From assembly GCA_965214585.1 (NCBI GenBank), contig OZ243957.1, forward strand, positions 3,596,001 to 3,660,000: a DNA stretch of 64,000 nt, given 5' to 3'. Shown piece after piece: positions 1 to 8,594 of the stretch; the stretch's first letter is position 1; each line of letters begins with the position of its first letter. A program made the translations under genes and the position numbers. This DNA is from JAHCHG01 sp965214585 (lineage in GTDB: Bacteria; Acidobacteriota; Blastocatellia; Pyrinomonadales; Pyrinomonadaceae). Below the pieces are notes generated by a model. The model was not told the origin of the DNA. It was given only the letters and a program-made list of their open reading frames with translations, and did not search any database.

Positions 1-269
1 AACGCTTCGCCCGATTTTAACTCATCACGCCAACCTTTTCCGGCAACCGATTCGCCGACGATCTTTAATTTCGCGGGGGCGTTTTCGACATCCGAAACTT
101 TTACCGCGAAACCGTCCATCTGCGAACGGTCAAACGGCGGCAAATCCATATCGGCGAAAATATCTTCCGCCAAAATTCTGCCAACCGTATCGGCTAACTC
201 AACCGTTTCCCCGTCAAGCGGAAAAGTTTGATCGCTGATAATTTTTAGAGCTTCTGAAATTGTAATCAC
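1..269 (-). CDS. moeA: Molybdopterin molybdenumtransferase MoeA, N-terminal part (runs off the window)
   Basis: The first 89 codons of a gene that continues beyond position 1. The reading frame opens with GTG at 269 and contains the segment PPFDRSQMDGFAV (about residues 46-58), the signature of the MoeA N-terminal region, preceded by the usual helix with a GR(I/V)LAEDI motif. MoeA inserts molybdate into adenylylated molybdopterin in the last step of molybdenum cofactor synthesis, in the cytoplasm. No ATG lies nearby in frame and the GTG has no strong Shine-Dalgarno sequence, so the exact start is slightly uncertain. The gene is divergent from the subtilase at 571. Confidence 0.9.
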   Translation of the reverse strand, partial: MITISEALKIISDQTFPLDGETVELADTVGRILAEDIFADMDLPPFDRSQMDGFAVKVSDVENAPAKLKIVGESVAGKGWRDELKSGEA

Positions 270-418
270 TTTAAATTTTTTGATCGTTTGTAAATTTTGC
301 CGCAAACCCGAACCGATAAATTTGAATCAAAGAGTTGATTTTTCAATCAAAATAAAATTCGTAAATCGGAAAAACTGCTGCTTTTGGCAAAAAAATATTT
401 CCGCAAGCAGAAAACAGT

Positions 419-447
419 TTGTTTTATAAACCCGATTTTAATATAAT
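419..447 (+). promoter_or_regulatory. Candidate sigma-70 promoter of the subtilase gene
   Basis: TTGTTT (419-424) and TATAAT (442-447) are separated by 17 bp, a good -10 with a weak -35. It would give a leader of roughly 115 nt before the ATG at 571. The rest of the 270-570 spacer is AT-rich and I see nothing else in it. Confidence 0.4.
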
Positions 448-570
448 TTAGGGCAAATAGTCAGCGAAGTAAATTTTCGGAAATAAAAAAACTGAATTTC
501 TATATTATCCGAATATCAAAAGTTGCTCAAAAAAACAATAAAATCTTGATCTGTATCAAAACTAAAATTA

Positions 571-3500
571 ATGAAAATAAAACAAAATTCGTCGGCGCGT
601 TTAATTAAAGGGCAGTTTTTAGCTCTTTCAATGATTCTCTTTTTACTAAACTTAACATTCGGACAAACTCTGTTCACAAATAATCCGGGAAAAAGCAGTT
701 TTCCAAAATCAGCCGAACAAACAAAAAAACTTTTTGTGCCGGGCGAACTGCTCGTTCGTTTTACGAATGAAAGCGCGGCTGTTTCCAAAGAAAATACAAT
801 ATCTTCGCTGCAAACCGATAAAGGACAAATTCAATTCGAGGTTGAAAATTTTGAAGGAGCGCAGATGCTTTCGGGCTTGCGTCTTGTCAAAGTCGAAGCC
901 GGGCAGACTTTGGATGCGGTTGAGGCTTTTAATGACAGACAAGATGTTTTATATGCCGAGCCGAATTATATTTATCATAATTCGGTTGTGCCGAACGATC
1001 CGAACTTCCGCAATTTGTGGGGACTGCAAAATACCGGGCAGACATATGCGACAAGCGGCGGAAATCCTCTGAGTGGAACGCCGGATGCGGATATTGATGC
1101 CGAACTTGCCTGGGACAGAACGACGGGCAGTAAAAACGTCGTGGTCGGAATCATTGATTCGGGAGTTGACATAAATCATCCCGATCTGCAAGCGAATATC
1201 TGGGTAAATCCGGGCGAAGTTGCGGGAAACGGCGTTGACGACGACAACAACGGGTTTATTGATGATGTCAACGGCTGGGATTTTGTAAATAAAGATGCCA
1301 CCGTTTTTGACAGCGGCGACGACGAATCGCACGGAACGCACGTTGCGGGAACGGTTGGCGCAAAGGGAAACAACGGCGTGGGCATAACCGGCGTGAATTG
1401 GGACGTGAGTTTGATGGCACTCAAGTCTTCAAAAGGCGGCGCGTTTTCAACCACATCGCTTTTGGCGGCTTATAATTACGCTAAATTGATGAAAGACCGA
1501 TGGGACACTTCGGGCGGCGCAAGCGGCGCGAATCTGCGGGTTTTAAACAACAGTTACGGCGGCAGCGGAAGATCGCAGGCTACCGAGGACGCAATCATAC
1601 TTTTGGGCAATTCGGGCATTCTTTTTGTCGCCGCCGCCGGAAACGAAACGGTTGATAACGATTTGCTTCCGCACTTTCCTTCAAGTTATTCCCTGACAAA
1701 TATTATAGCGGTGGCGGCGAGCGACGATAAGGATAATTTAGCTTCGTTCTCGAATTTCGGTTTGGGTTCGGTCAGTCTGGCTGCTCCCGGAAGAGCTATT
1801 TTAAGCACAACGCCGAATAATAATTACAGTTTCTTTAGCGGAACTTCGATGGCTTCACCGCAGGTTGCGGGCGCGGCGGCTTTGATAGTTGCGGCGAATC
1901 CGACAATTTCCGTCGGCAAACTTCGCTCCGCTTTGGTTTACGGCAGCGAACCGATTGCCAGTTTCCAAAATAAGGTTGATTCGGTAAGACGCTTGAACGT
2001 CAACGACGCGATGCAGGTTTCGTTTCAAAACGATACAACGCCGCCCGGAAAGGTTGCAAATCTCGGCATTGCATCCGCCAACGGCAGAATTGTCAATTTG
2101 AAATGGACTGCTCCGGCGGACAACGGAAATTTGGGCAGAGCCGCCCTTTATCAAGTTGATTTCAGCAGTAATACGGGCGGAATTTACCGTCTGTATTCCG
2201 GCATTCCGAATGCGCCGGGAACTGCCGAAACTGCGGCGGTTAAACTGCCTTTTCAAAATCCGTCTGGAAATCTTATCGTCAGGGCAATAGATCAACTGGG
2301 AAATTCCAGCACATCAACAATTGCCGTCAGCGTTGATGAAGCGGCGGTCAATCCGTATCAGCAAAAACTCGAAGCAAATCAGACGCTTTCAAGCGGAACG
2401 GCGATCAATCTGAAAGGCGACGATAGTTATCGCAGAGATTACGATTTGCCTTTTGCCTTCCCGTTTTTCGGAACTTCATATAATAAAGTTACGATCTCGA
2501 CAAACGGCATACTTTATTTTTCAGTTCCGCCGGTCAGAAGCAACGGAGACGGTGATGACGCGTCAAGTTCGGTTGAAGCACTCAACGCGCATAAAATGAT
2601 CGCCGGTTTGTGGGACGATTTGAGAACCGATAGAAATGCAGGTGATGACGTTTACGTTACAACCGAAACTGACCGCATAATATTTCGCTGGAAGGCTGTA
2701 ACATTCGATACTCCTACATCAGGCGGTTCTTCGCGCGGCGAAAATCCGGTCAATTTTGAAATCGAACTCAACAAAAACGGAGTTATCAAGCTGAGATACG
2801 GTGCGGGAAACACGAAATTGTTCTCCGTTGTCGGAATTTCTCCCGGAGAGTTTCAGGCGTATGTCGCAAAAAGTCATACATATATTTTCGGGCAGGGTGC
2901 GGTCAATCTGACCAACGCTCAGACAATCGTATTCAGTGCGAATGCCGGAACGACTCCGACGACAAGCACAACCCGTTTCGATTTTGACGGCGATAAGAAA
3001 ACGGACATCTCGATTTTCCGTCCCGCGCCGGGCGAATGGTGGTATCTGCGCTCTTCGGATAACACGAATCGCGCGTTGAAATTCGGAACTTCTACCGACA
3101 AAATCGTTCCGGCGGATTACACGGGCGACGGTAAAACCGATGTTGCCTTCTTCCGTCCTTCAACCGGACAATGGTTTATTTTGCGAAGCGAGGATCAGAC
3201 GTTTTTCGCCTTCCCGTTCGGCGCGTCGGGAGATATTCCCGCGCCGGGCGATTTTGACGGCGACGGAAAAGCTGATCCGGCGGTGTTCCGTCCGTCGAAT
3301 GCGACTTGGTATATCTTAAAATCAACCGGCGGCACGGACATCCGGCAGTTTGGCGTGGCGGAAGATATTCCGCAGGTTGCCGATTACGACGGCGACGGAA
3401 AAGCCGATCTGGGCGTATTCCGCCCGACTCCTTCGCAATGGTGGATCGCGCAAAGCACAGGCGGCACAAAAGCCTTGCAATTCGGGGCAACCGGCGATAA

Positions 3501-3795
3501 ACCTGTTGCGGCGGATTACACGGGCGACGGCAAAACCGACATCGCTTTCTTCCGTCCTTCAACCGGACAATGGTTCATTTTGCGAAGCGAGGATTCATCA
3601 TTCTACGCCTTCCCGTTTGGTGCAGTAGGCGATCAACCTGCGCCCGGCGATTACGACGGCGACGGAAAAGCCGATGCCGCAGTTTTCCGCAACAGCAATC
3701 TGACTTGGTATCTGCAAAGATCGAACAGCGGATTTCAGGCAATCGGTTTCGGCGTAAACGGAGATAAACCCGTTCCGTCGGCTTATATTCCGTAA
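571..3795 (+). CDS. Secreted subtilisin-like (S8) serine protease with C-terminal FG-GAP/VCBS repeats
   Basis: 1074 residues. A signal peptide (about 1-31) is followed by a propeptide-like region containing PGELLVRF. The S8 catalytic triad is visible: Asp196 in IIDSGVD, His254 in ESHGTHVAG and Ser426 in SGTSMASPQ, with the oxyanion Asn358 in AAAGNET. An FN3-like stretch follows (about 490-600), then a beta-rich region with a nidogen-like FPFFG...ISTNGILYF segment. From about residue 803 to the end there are six to seven repeats of about 40-45 residues built round D-x-D-G-D-G-K-x-D calcium-loop motifs and 'FRPS..TWYI' strands, the FG-GAP/VCBS beta-propeller pattern. The protein is probably exported, Ca-stabilised and degrades extracellular protein; substrate unknown. 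It is monocistronic, with a terminator just downstream. Confidence 0.93.
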   Translation: MKIKQNSSARLIKGQFLALSMILFLLNLTFGQTLFTNNPGKSSFPKSAEQTKKLFVPGELLVRFTNESAAVSKENTISSLQTDKGQIQFEVENFEGAQMLSGLRLVKVEAGQTLDAVEAFNDRQDVLYAEPNYIYHNSVVPNDPNFRNLWGLQNTGQTYATSGGNPLSGTPDADIDAELAWDRTTGSKNVVVGIIDSGVDINHPDLQANIWVNPGEVAGNGVDDDNNGFIDDVNGWDFVNKDATVFDSGDDESHGTHVAGTVGAKGNNGVGITGVNWDVSLMALKSSKGGAFSTTSLLAAYNYAKLMKDRWDTSGGASGANLRVLNNSYGGSGRSQATEDAIILLGNSGILFVAAAGNETVDNDLLPHFPSSYSLTNIIAVAASDDKDNLASFSNFGLGSVSLAAPGRAILSTTPNNNYSFFSGTSMASPQVAGAAALIVAANPTISVGKLRSALVYGSEPIASFQNKVDSVRRLNVNDAMQVSFQNDTTPPGKVANLGIASANGRIVNLKWTAPADNGNLGRAALYQVDFSSNTGGIYRLYSGIPNAPGTAETAAVKLPFQNPSGNLIVRAIDQLGNSSTSTIAVSVDEAAVNPYQQKLEANQTLSSGTAINLKGDDSYRRDYDLPFAFPFFGTSYNKVTISTNGILYFSVPPVRSNGDGDDASSSVEALNAHKMIAGLWDDLRTDRNAGDDVYVTTETDRIIFRWKAVTFDTPTSGGSSRGENPVNFEIELNKNGVIKLRYGAGNTKLFSVVGISPGEFQAYVAKSHTYIFGQGAVNLTNAQTIVFSANAGTTPTTSTTRFDFDGDKKTDISIFRPAPGEWWYLRSSDNTNRALKFGTSTDKIVPADYTGDGKTDVAFFRPSTGQWFILRSEDQTFFAFPFGASGDIPAPGDFDGDGKADPAVFRPSNATWYILKSTGGTDIRQFGVAEDIPQVADYDGDGKADLGVFRPTPSQWWIAQSTGGTKALQFGATGDKPVAADYTGDGKTDIAFFRPSTGQWFILRSEDSSFYAFPFGAVGDQPAPGDYDGDGKADAAVFRNSNLTWYLQRSNSGFQAIGFGVNGDKPVPSAYIP

Positions 3796-3835
3796 ACCTT
3801 AAACTAAAAGGGAAGTGAAAAACTTGCTTTTATTA

Positions 3836-3870
3836 AAGGAGCGTAAGAAATTGCGCTCCTTATTTTATTT
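3836..3870 (+). terminator. Rho-independent terminator after the subtilase gene
   Basis: AAGGAGCG (3836-3843) pairs perfectly with CGCTCCTT (3854-3861) across a 10-nt loop and is followed by ATTTTATTT. Confidence 0.75.
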
Positions 3871-4004
3871 GAATTTTAGTAATTAGCGATAGAATTGCGG
3901 CAATGATTCAATTTTTTTGAAGTTAGAGATATATGCGTTTCAAACTTGCTTGAAATTTTTAATTTTGCTGACAATGAAATTATATCCATCATCAAAACGC
4001 GGAA

Positions 4005-4308
4005 TCATTTTATAATTAGATTTTTGAGTTCTTCAATTATTTCGGGAAGATCAAAATCTCTGGAATTTCTATTCAAAAAGCAATTTTTTTCAGAATAATT
4101 TTTATTTGAGTTTCAAACAAAAAAACTTGTCGGGAGTAACAATCAGAAAGTAAGAAAAAGGATGATAATATCCGTGAGCAAGCAAATTTCGCCTAAGTGC
4201 CATCGCCCATTCGACGGAAACATCCGAATTTATTTTAACTTCAACAGCTAAAATCGGTTGATGATTTTTATCTGAAATTAAAAAATCGGTTTCTAAATTT
4301 TCTATTCG
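4005..4308 (-). pseudogene. Remnant of a PD-(D/E)XK-like hypothetical gene
   Basis: Minus-strand reading gives ETDFLISDKNHQPILAVEVK and then a segment with WAMALRRNLLAHGYYHP and SYFLIVTPDKFF, before a stop. After a one-base shift the frame continues with NRNSRDFDLPEIIEELKN to a TGA at 4005-4007. There is no start codon and a stop lies just upstream. The D...E-x-K arrangement and the 'RRNLLAHG...PDKF' block match a nuclease-fold hypothetical family I remember from cyanobacteria and relatives. It is read as a decayed gene with at least one frameshift and a lost 5' end. The other parts of the 3796-4411 spacer show only the terminator. Confidence 0.6.
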
Positions 4309-4411
4309 TTATCGTATAAGTTTAATACCTTTTTAGTAGAAAATTCTTGAAAATGATAACATAATTCAGATACTAATACTAAAATTTAAGAGAGAGGAAA
4401 TTTATAAAACT

Positions 4412-5614
4412 GTGATTGATTTTGAACTGACCGAAGAACATAAAGCTCTGCAAAAAACCGTCCGCGAATTTGTCAGGGGCGAGGTTGCGCCGTATATCAA
4501 AGAATGGGACGAAGAGCAGCATTTTGAAAAGAGCATTTTTACAAAAATGGGCGAACTCGGACTTTTAGGAGTCTGCATACCCGAAGAATACGGCGGCGCG
4601 GGATTTGATTATATCTCGCTCGGACTCGTCTGCGAAGAACTCGAAGCGTGCGATACGTTTATGCGCGTCGTGATGAGCGTTCACTGCGGCTTGAATTCTT
4701 TATCGCTGCTGACTTGGGGCAGCGAGGAGCAAAAACAAAAATATCTCGTGCCGCAAGCGAAGGGCGAGGTTTTGGCGACATTCGGTTTGACCGAACCGAA
4801 CGCGGGAAGCGACGTTATCGGGATGCGTTCGAGCGCGAAACGCGACGGCGAAGATTGGATTTTAAACGGCGAAAAAATGTGGATTTCGCTTGGCAATACG
4901 GCGCAAAATTTTCTGTTTTTCTGTTGGACGGACGAAGATAAACGCAAAAAGCGCGATCATACGGGAATCAGCTGCTTTATCGTCGAACGCTCGATGGAAG
5001 GTTTTTCTTCGGGAACTCTGCACAACAAAATGGGAATCCGCGCTGGCGATACGGGTTATTTTACTTTACAGGATGTGCGCGTTTCTCAGGAAAATATGCT
5101 TGGGCGCGAAGGCGAAGGTTTCAAAATTGCGATGTTTTCTCTTGAAAACGGGCGTTATACAGTCGCTTCCGGCGCAACCGGCGTGATTCGCGCTTCGCGC
5201 GACGCTTCGGTTGATTATGCAAACACAAGAGAAGTGCAGGGACAGACGATTGCTAATTTCCAACTTGTCAAACAAAAAATTGCCGATATGCAAGCCGATT
5301 ACGAAATGTGCCGGCTGCTCTGGCTGAAAGCCGGCTGGCTGAAAAATGAAGGAAAATCTTCGACCAAAGCGGCATCTCTGGCAAAATGGCAGGCGACGAT
5401 TCGCTCGGAAAAAGCCGCTTCGATGGCAATTGAAATTCACGGCGCAAACGGTTACACGAACGATTATCCGGTTGAGAGATATTTACGAAACTGCAAAGCC
5501 GCTATTATTTACGAAGGAACGCGCGATATACACACGCTTCTGCAAGCTGATTGGGCTTTAGGCTTGAAAAAAGAACCGAACGCCAGAGTTTCGCTTCCGG
5601 CGTATGAGAAATGA
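4412..5614 (+). CDS. Acyl-CoA dehydrogenase
   Basis: 400 residues, GTG start with AGAGAGGA about 14 nt upstream. The FAD/substrate signature LTEPNAGSD lies at 126-134 and KMWIS at 155-159. Near the C-terminus IIYEGTRDIH carries the probable catalytic base Glu368, at the position used by glutaryl-CoA and related dehydrogenases. The family oxidises acyl-CoA to enoyl-CoA with FAD, passing electrons to ETF. Length is normal (380-400). Chain-length preference cannot be read from sequence; a short-chain or glutaryl-type enzyme is plausible. No beta-oxidation partners are adjacent. The last codons (Tyr-Glu-Lys-stop) are made of a dispersed repeat that continues past the gene. Confidence 0.92.
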   Translation: MIDFELTEEHKALQKTVREFVRGEVAPYIKEWDEEQHFEKSIFTKMGELGLLGVCIPEEYGGAGFDYISLGLVCEELEACDTFMRVVMSVHCGLNSLSLLTWGSEEQKQKYLVPQAKGEVLATFGLTEPNAGSDVIGMRSSAKRDGEDWILNGEKMWISLGNTAQNFLFFCWTDEDKRKKRDHTGISCFIVERSMEGFSSGTLHNKMGIRAGDTGYFTLQDVRVSQENMLGREGEGFKIAMFSLENGRYTVASGATGVIRASRDASVDYANTREVQGQTIANFQLVKQKIADMQADYEMCRLLWLKAGWLKNEGKSSTKAASLAKWQATIRSEKAASMAIEIHGANGYTNDYPVERYLRNCKAAIIYEGTRDIHTLLQADWALGLKKEPNARVSLPAYEK

Positions 5615-5703
5615 GAAATATGAAGTGAGAAGTGAAAGGTATTTATGTAATTAGAAATTTTCACTTCGCACCTTTCACTTCTCATTTCTCACTTATTTCT
5701 CAT
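5604..5703. repeat. Palindromic heptad repeat between convergent genes
   Basis: The left arm (5604-5640, GAGAAATGAGAAAT... GTGAGAAGTGAAAGGT) is matched by a right arm (5669-5703) that is nearly its reverse complement. The arms are made of a roughly 7-bp unit, GTGAGAA. The repeat supplies the final codons of both convergent genes (YEK-stop and DEK-stop) and could also serve as a two-way terminator. A close relative lies at 57714-57803. Confidence 0.75.
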
Positions 5704-6205
5704 CCAATTTCAGTTCGGGACTTTGATTGGTCATCTTCCATTCGCCGTCTTCTTTGACGAATTTTACCTTGATTCCGTTCGGATAAGATTCGTTTTTTAC
5801 GTTGGCGATGGCGACATCTCCTTCGATTTGTTCATTTATCGTTTCGCAGGGCTTGTCGCCGACAGGTTCGTTTTCCAAAAATTCCGTCAGCGTTTTGATG
5901 TTGTCGGCTTTCATATCGGCTTCGTAAGATTTAAGCGTTTCTTTTGAATAAACTTTTCGCAAAGCCGCTTCGTCTTTTTTCCGCATCGCGTCGCAATATG
6001 CCGTTACGACGGGCGATAAAGTCGCTGCCGTGTTTTCCGTCGCAACTTCCGGCGTTTTGTCGGTTGCCAAAGGATCGGGTTCATTTTCCGAACGTATATT
6101 GACGTTCAACGTATTCGTGTTGACGGTGGTTTCCGTTTCCGAACATCCCGCCGAAATTATTGCAAAAATTAGAATCGTGCTTAAAAATATAACTTTAAGT
6201 TTCAT
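5693..6205 (-). CDS. Lipoprotein with NTF2-like (DUF4878-type) domain
   Basis: 170 residues. The N-terminus is a lipoprotein signal with lipobox ISAGC, so Cys21 would be lipidated. A linker rich in Thr, Asn and Glu follows, then about 100 residues beginning VTAYCDAMRKKDEAALRKVYS that look like the small NTF2/SnoaL-like fold typed as DUF4878. AGGAG sits about 9 nt before the ATG. It is probably anchored in a membrane facing the periplasm; function unknown. It is convergent with the acyl-CoA dehydrogenase. Confidence 0.75.
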   Translation of the reverse strand: MKLKVIFLSTILIFAIISAGCSETETTVNTNTLNVNIRSENEPDPLATDKTPEVATENTAATLSPVVTAYCDAMRKKDEAALRKVYSKETLKSYEADMKADNIKTLTEFLENEPVGDKPCETINEQIEGDVAIANVKNESYPNGIKVKFVKEDGEWKMTNQSPELKLDEK

Positions 6206-6259
6206 AAATTTCTCCTGAATTTAGTTTGAAAAATAAGGATTATAATTCATATTACGCGA

Positions 6260-6787
6260 ATGAACAACACTTATAAAACAGAATTTCGCCGAAGTTTTTT
6301 AATCGAGAATCTGCCCGAACCTCTGACCAGAGCGAGCAGGCACTTGCAGTTTTTCGATAATTACATTGCAAAAACCAGACTTCGCCTGCGCTCGGTTCGT
6401 AATCCCGAAACGAAAAAATGGACGCGGATTTTGCAGCAGAGATTTTTAGCCGACAAAGGAAATATATCTGTCTGGAAAAGCGCGGAAATAGTTTTAAATG
6501 AAACCGAACACAAGATTTTTGAGAAGTTTGAAGGCAGGGAAATTCGCAAAAACCGTTATTTTTACGAATTTGATGAAAAACTATTTGAAATTGACGTTTA
6601 TCTCGGCGATCTCTGGGGTTTGAATATTGCAAACGTAAGTTTTGAAGACGAAATCAAAACGAATAATTTGAATGTTCCGCCGTTTGCATTGCTTGAAATT
6701 ACAAATTATGAATTTTTTAACGGCGAAATTTTAGTTGATAAAAATTTTGCCGATGTTCAGGAAGAATTTGAGAAAATTACTTCTTAA
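6260..6787 (+). CDS. CYTH-domain protein (triphosphate-tunnel family, divergent)
   Basis: 175 residues. An N-terminal strand (YKTEFRRSFLI), basic pairs (TRLRLRSV, KWTRIL) and the acidic segment FEIDVYLGDLWGLNIANVSFE reproduce the order of strands in CYTH proteins (class IV adenylate cyclase, thiamine triphosphatase, inorganic triphosphatase). The family's first motif, E-x-E-x-K, is degenerate here (KTEFRR), so activity may be altered or lost. A TATAAT at 6239-6244 gives a very short leader; no Shine-Dalgarno sequence is well placed before the ATG. Confidence 0.65.
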   Translation: MNNTYKTEFRRSFLIENLPEPLTRASRHLQFFDNYIAKTRLRLRSVRNPETKKWTRILQQRFLADKGNISVWKSAEIVLNETEHKIFEKFEGREIRKNRYFYEFDEKLFEIDVYLGDLWGLNIANVSFEDEIKTNNLNVPPFALLEITNYEFFNGEILVDKNFADVQEEFEKITS

Positions 6788-6856
6788 AAGAGTGAATGAG
6801 AAAATTTACAGAGTATTTAATACACAAATTTCAAGTTTTTTAGCAACGGAATTTTT

Positions 6857-6993
6857 GCGGGCGAGAGAGCAACTCTTCCTGACCTGCGATCTGTTTATTC
6901 TTGAGTAGTTAATCGTAATGATCTGCTCAAGATAAAATGAAAAAACATAAGATTATCAAATTGGCAGGTCAGGAAGGGTTGCTTTGCGCCCGC
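6857..6993. repeat. Inverted-repeat element B, copy 1
   Basis: 137 bp bounded by GCGGGCG ... CGCCCGC. The arms read AGCAAC(T/C)CTTCCTGACCTGC on each side in inverted orientation. The inner part includes GATCTG and CTTGAG/CTCAAG, also found in copy 2 (14279-14413). It carries no open frame of its own worth calling and is MITE-like. Confidence 0.75.
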
Positions 6994-7038
6994 TTTTCAA
7001 AAAGTGAAAATGCCAAACAATTTAAAAAACTGCTCTAC

Positions 7039-8340
7039 TTATTTTGTTCTGGGTTCAAGCGGAAAATATTTATCCATAGATTCGTTTATTTCCAGATAAA
7101 TTTTCGTTTCGCGCGGAATCAAATTTACCCAATTTGCGCCGCCGCGCCGAATATAGCCGGATAATCGCGCCGGATTTGAATTGTAACCCGCCGCCATAAG
7201 CTGCGCCGGCGTTGCGATTCCGTCTTGAATCGCTTTGTAAACCGTATCGTTTGAAACCAGATCGTTCCAAGTCATCTGCATATAAATCAGCATCGCCTGC
7301 GCCGCGTTGCTGTGCGTTCTCATTCCGTCAACAAAATCCGGTATCAAAACGGCTTGCGGATAAAGACGCTGAATTATCCGGTATGTCGAAGGAATCATCT
7401 GCACCATTCCGCCCGCGCCCGCGCTGCTGACCGAATAGCGGTAAGTCTGACCTTGATTGAGCGCGTAAAGCGCGTAAACTTCGTTGAATAAATTCGGTTG
7501 AAATTCGTTCCAGAAACGCTGATGATCTATGTGTTCGACAATTGCCAGACGCTCCGCCATATCAATTACCTGCGGCGCAATAAAAATGCCTTTTTTCCGC
7601 AGTTCGACACGCGCTATGTCGAGCGTGTTTCTGATGTAAAATTTTCCGGCGTTGACCACTTCGGGCGTAACCAATCCGGGATGCGTCGAAACATAATAAG
7701 CCATTTCAACGAATTTTCCGTATTTTTCAATCGGATACTGAACCAACACCGGCAAATGAAAAACATTGTTCAGACTCGAAATCATAATCGGCGTATTCGT
7801 CCAATTCGGTCTGACAATCCGCACTCTCACAGGTTTCGAGTTTGAGGAAGTCGTAACGAATTCGGCATCTCTTGTCAAAAAAGATGCTTTTGTCATCACG
7901 ATATAGTCCATTTTATTTGTTTCATTATCGTGAAAAGCGACGCGGATAATATCCGTTTTCAGAAAATCGTCGGAAAAAGCCGTCGGAATCGGACGCGCCG
8001 ACATCTGCCGCTTTGCTTCATTGATTTTGCTCTGAATCTGCCCGTAGCTCAAGCGCGAAGAATTATTTAAATTATTGTTCTGCTCCGCCTTTTTTTCCTG
8101 ATCTTCATCAATCACGACAATAACGGGAGTCGGCTGCGGAGTCGGACTCGAAGCCGGAGTCGGCGCAGGTTTCGGAAGATTATCGGTAATCGTCAGCAAA
8201 CTGCCCGAATTCGGCGTTGGTGTCGGCTGTAATATTTGCGCGAGTCTCGCTCTTTTTTCAGAATTTTCATTTTCCTGAGAAAATACGACAATTGTTGACA
8301 AAACAAGCAGAAAAAAAACTGGTAAAACTCTTAATTTCAT
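7039..8340 (-). CDS. Secreted lytic-transglycosylase-like protein
   Basis: 433 residues. The signal peptide ends near Ser21-Gln22. A low-complexity Pro/Thr linker (about 38-75) precedes a novel middle domain, then a C-terminal SLT-like domain with SSAGAGGMVQMIPSTYR, the counterpart of the transglycosylase 'SSAGAMGLMQ' motif, and AAGYNSNPARL, the counterpart of 'AAYNAG'. The usual catalytic 'ESxF' is replaced by a FNEVYALYAL segment whose Glu is a candidate. If active it would cleave peptidoglycan glycan strands in the periplasm; it could instead be a binding-only relative. Monocistronic, divergent from glmM. Confidence 0.7.
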   Translation of the reverse strand: MKLRVLPVFFLLVLSTIVVFSQENENSEKRARLAQILQPTPTPNSGSLLTITDNLPKPAPTPASSPTPQPTPVIVVIDEDQEKKAEQNNNLNNSSRLSYGQIQSKINEAKRQMSARPIPTAFSDDFLKTDIIRVAFHDNETNKMDYIVMTKASFLTRDAEFVTTSSNSKPVRVRIVRPNWTNTPIMISSLNNVFHLPVLVQYPIEKYGKFVEMAYYVSTHPGLVTPEVVNAGKFYIRNTLDIARVELRKKGIFIAPQVIDMAERLAIVEHIDHQRFWNEFQPNLFNEVYALYALNQGQTYRYSVSSAGAGGMVQMIPSTYRIIQRLYPQAVLIPDFVDGMRTHSNAAQAMLIYMQMTWNDLVSNDTVYKAIQDGIATPAQLMAAGYNSNPARLSGYIRRGGANWVNLIPRETKIYLEINESMDKYFPLEPRTK

Positions 8341-8511
8341 ATTTCTAAATTCGGTTTGATCTATTTAAGTGCGGATATTTTGAAATTTCCACGAAAACTT
8401 TGCGGACTCTAAATCCTCTGTTTATACAGATTCGCTCATTTTATAAAAGGTTGTCAAATGTAATCGTAAAATTTATAGATGCTACAAAAAAAACTTATGT
8501 ATCGGGCGGAT

Positions 8512-8541
8512 TTGGAAAAATACGCGTGTTTGCTGTATAAC
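8512..8541 (+). promoter_or_regulatory. Candidate sigma-70 promoter of glmM
   Basis: TTGGAA (8512-8517), 18-bp spacer and TATAAC (8536-8541) would give a leader of about 47 nt before the ATG at 8595. I see no other feature in the 8341-8594 spacer. Confidence 0.45.
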
Positions 8542-8594
8542 TAAAGTTTTGTGGAAATTGATAAAAAAAAACTTAAAAAATTAGAAAAAAGGTT

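Noticed and set aside
6937..7164. 75-residue open frame
   Set aside because: It starts inside element B and runs antisense into the transglycosylase-like gene.
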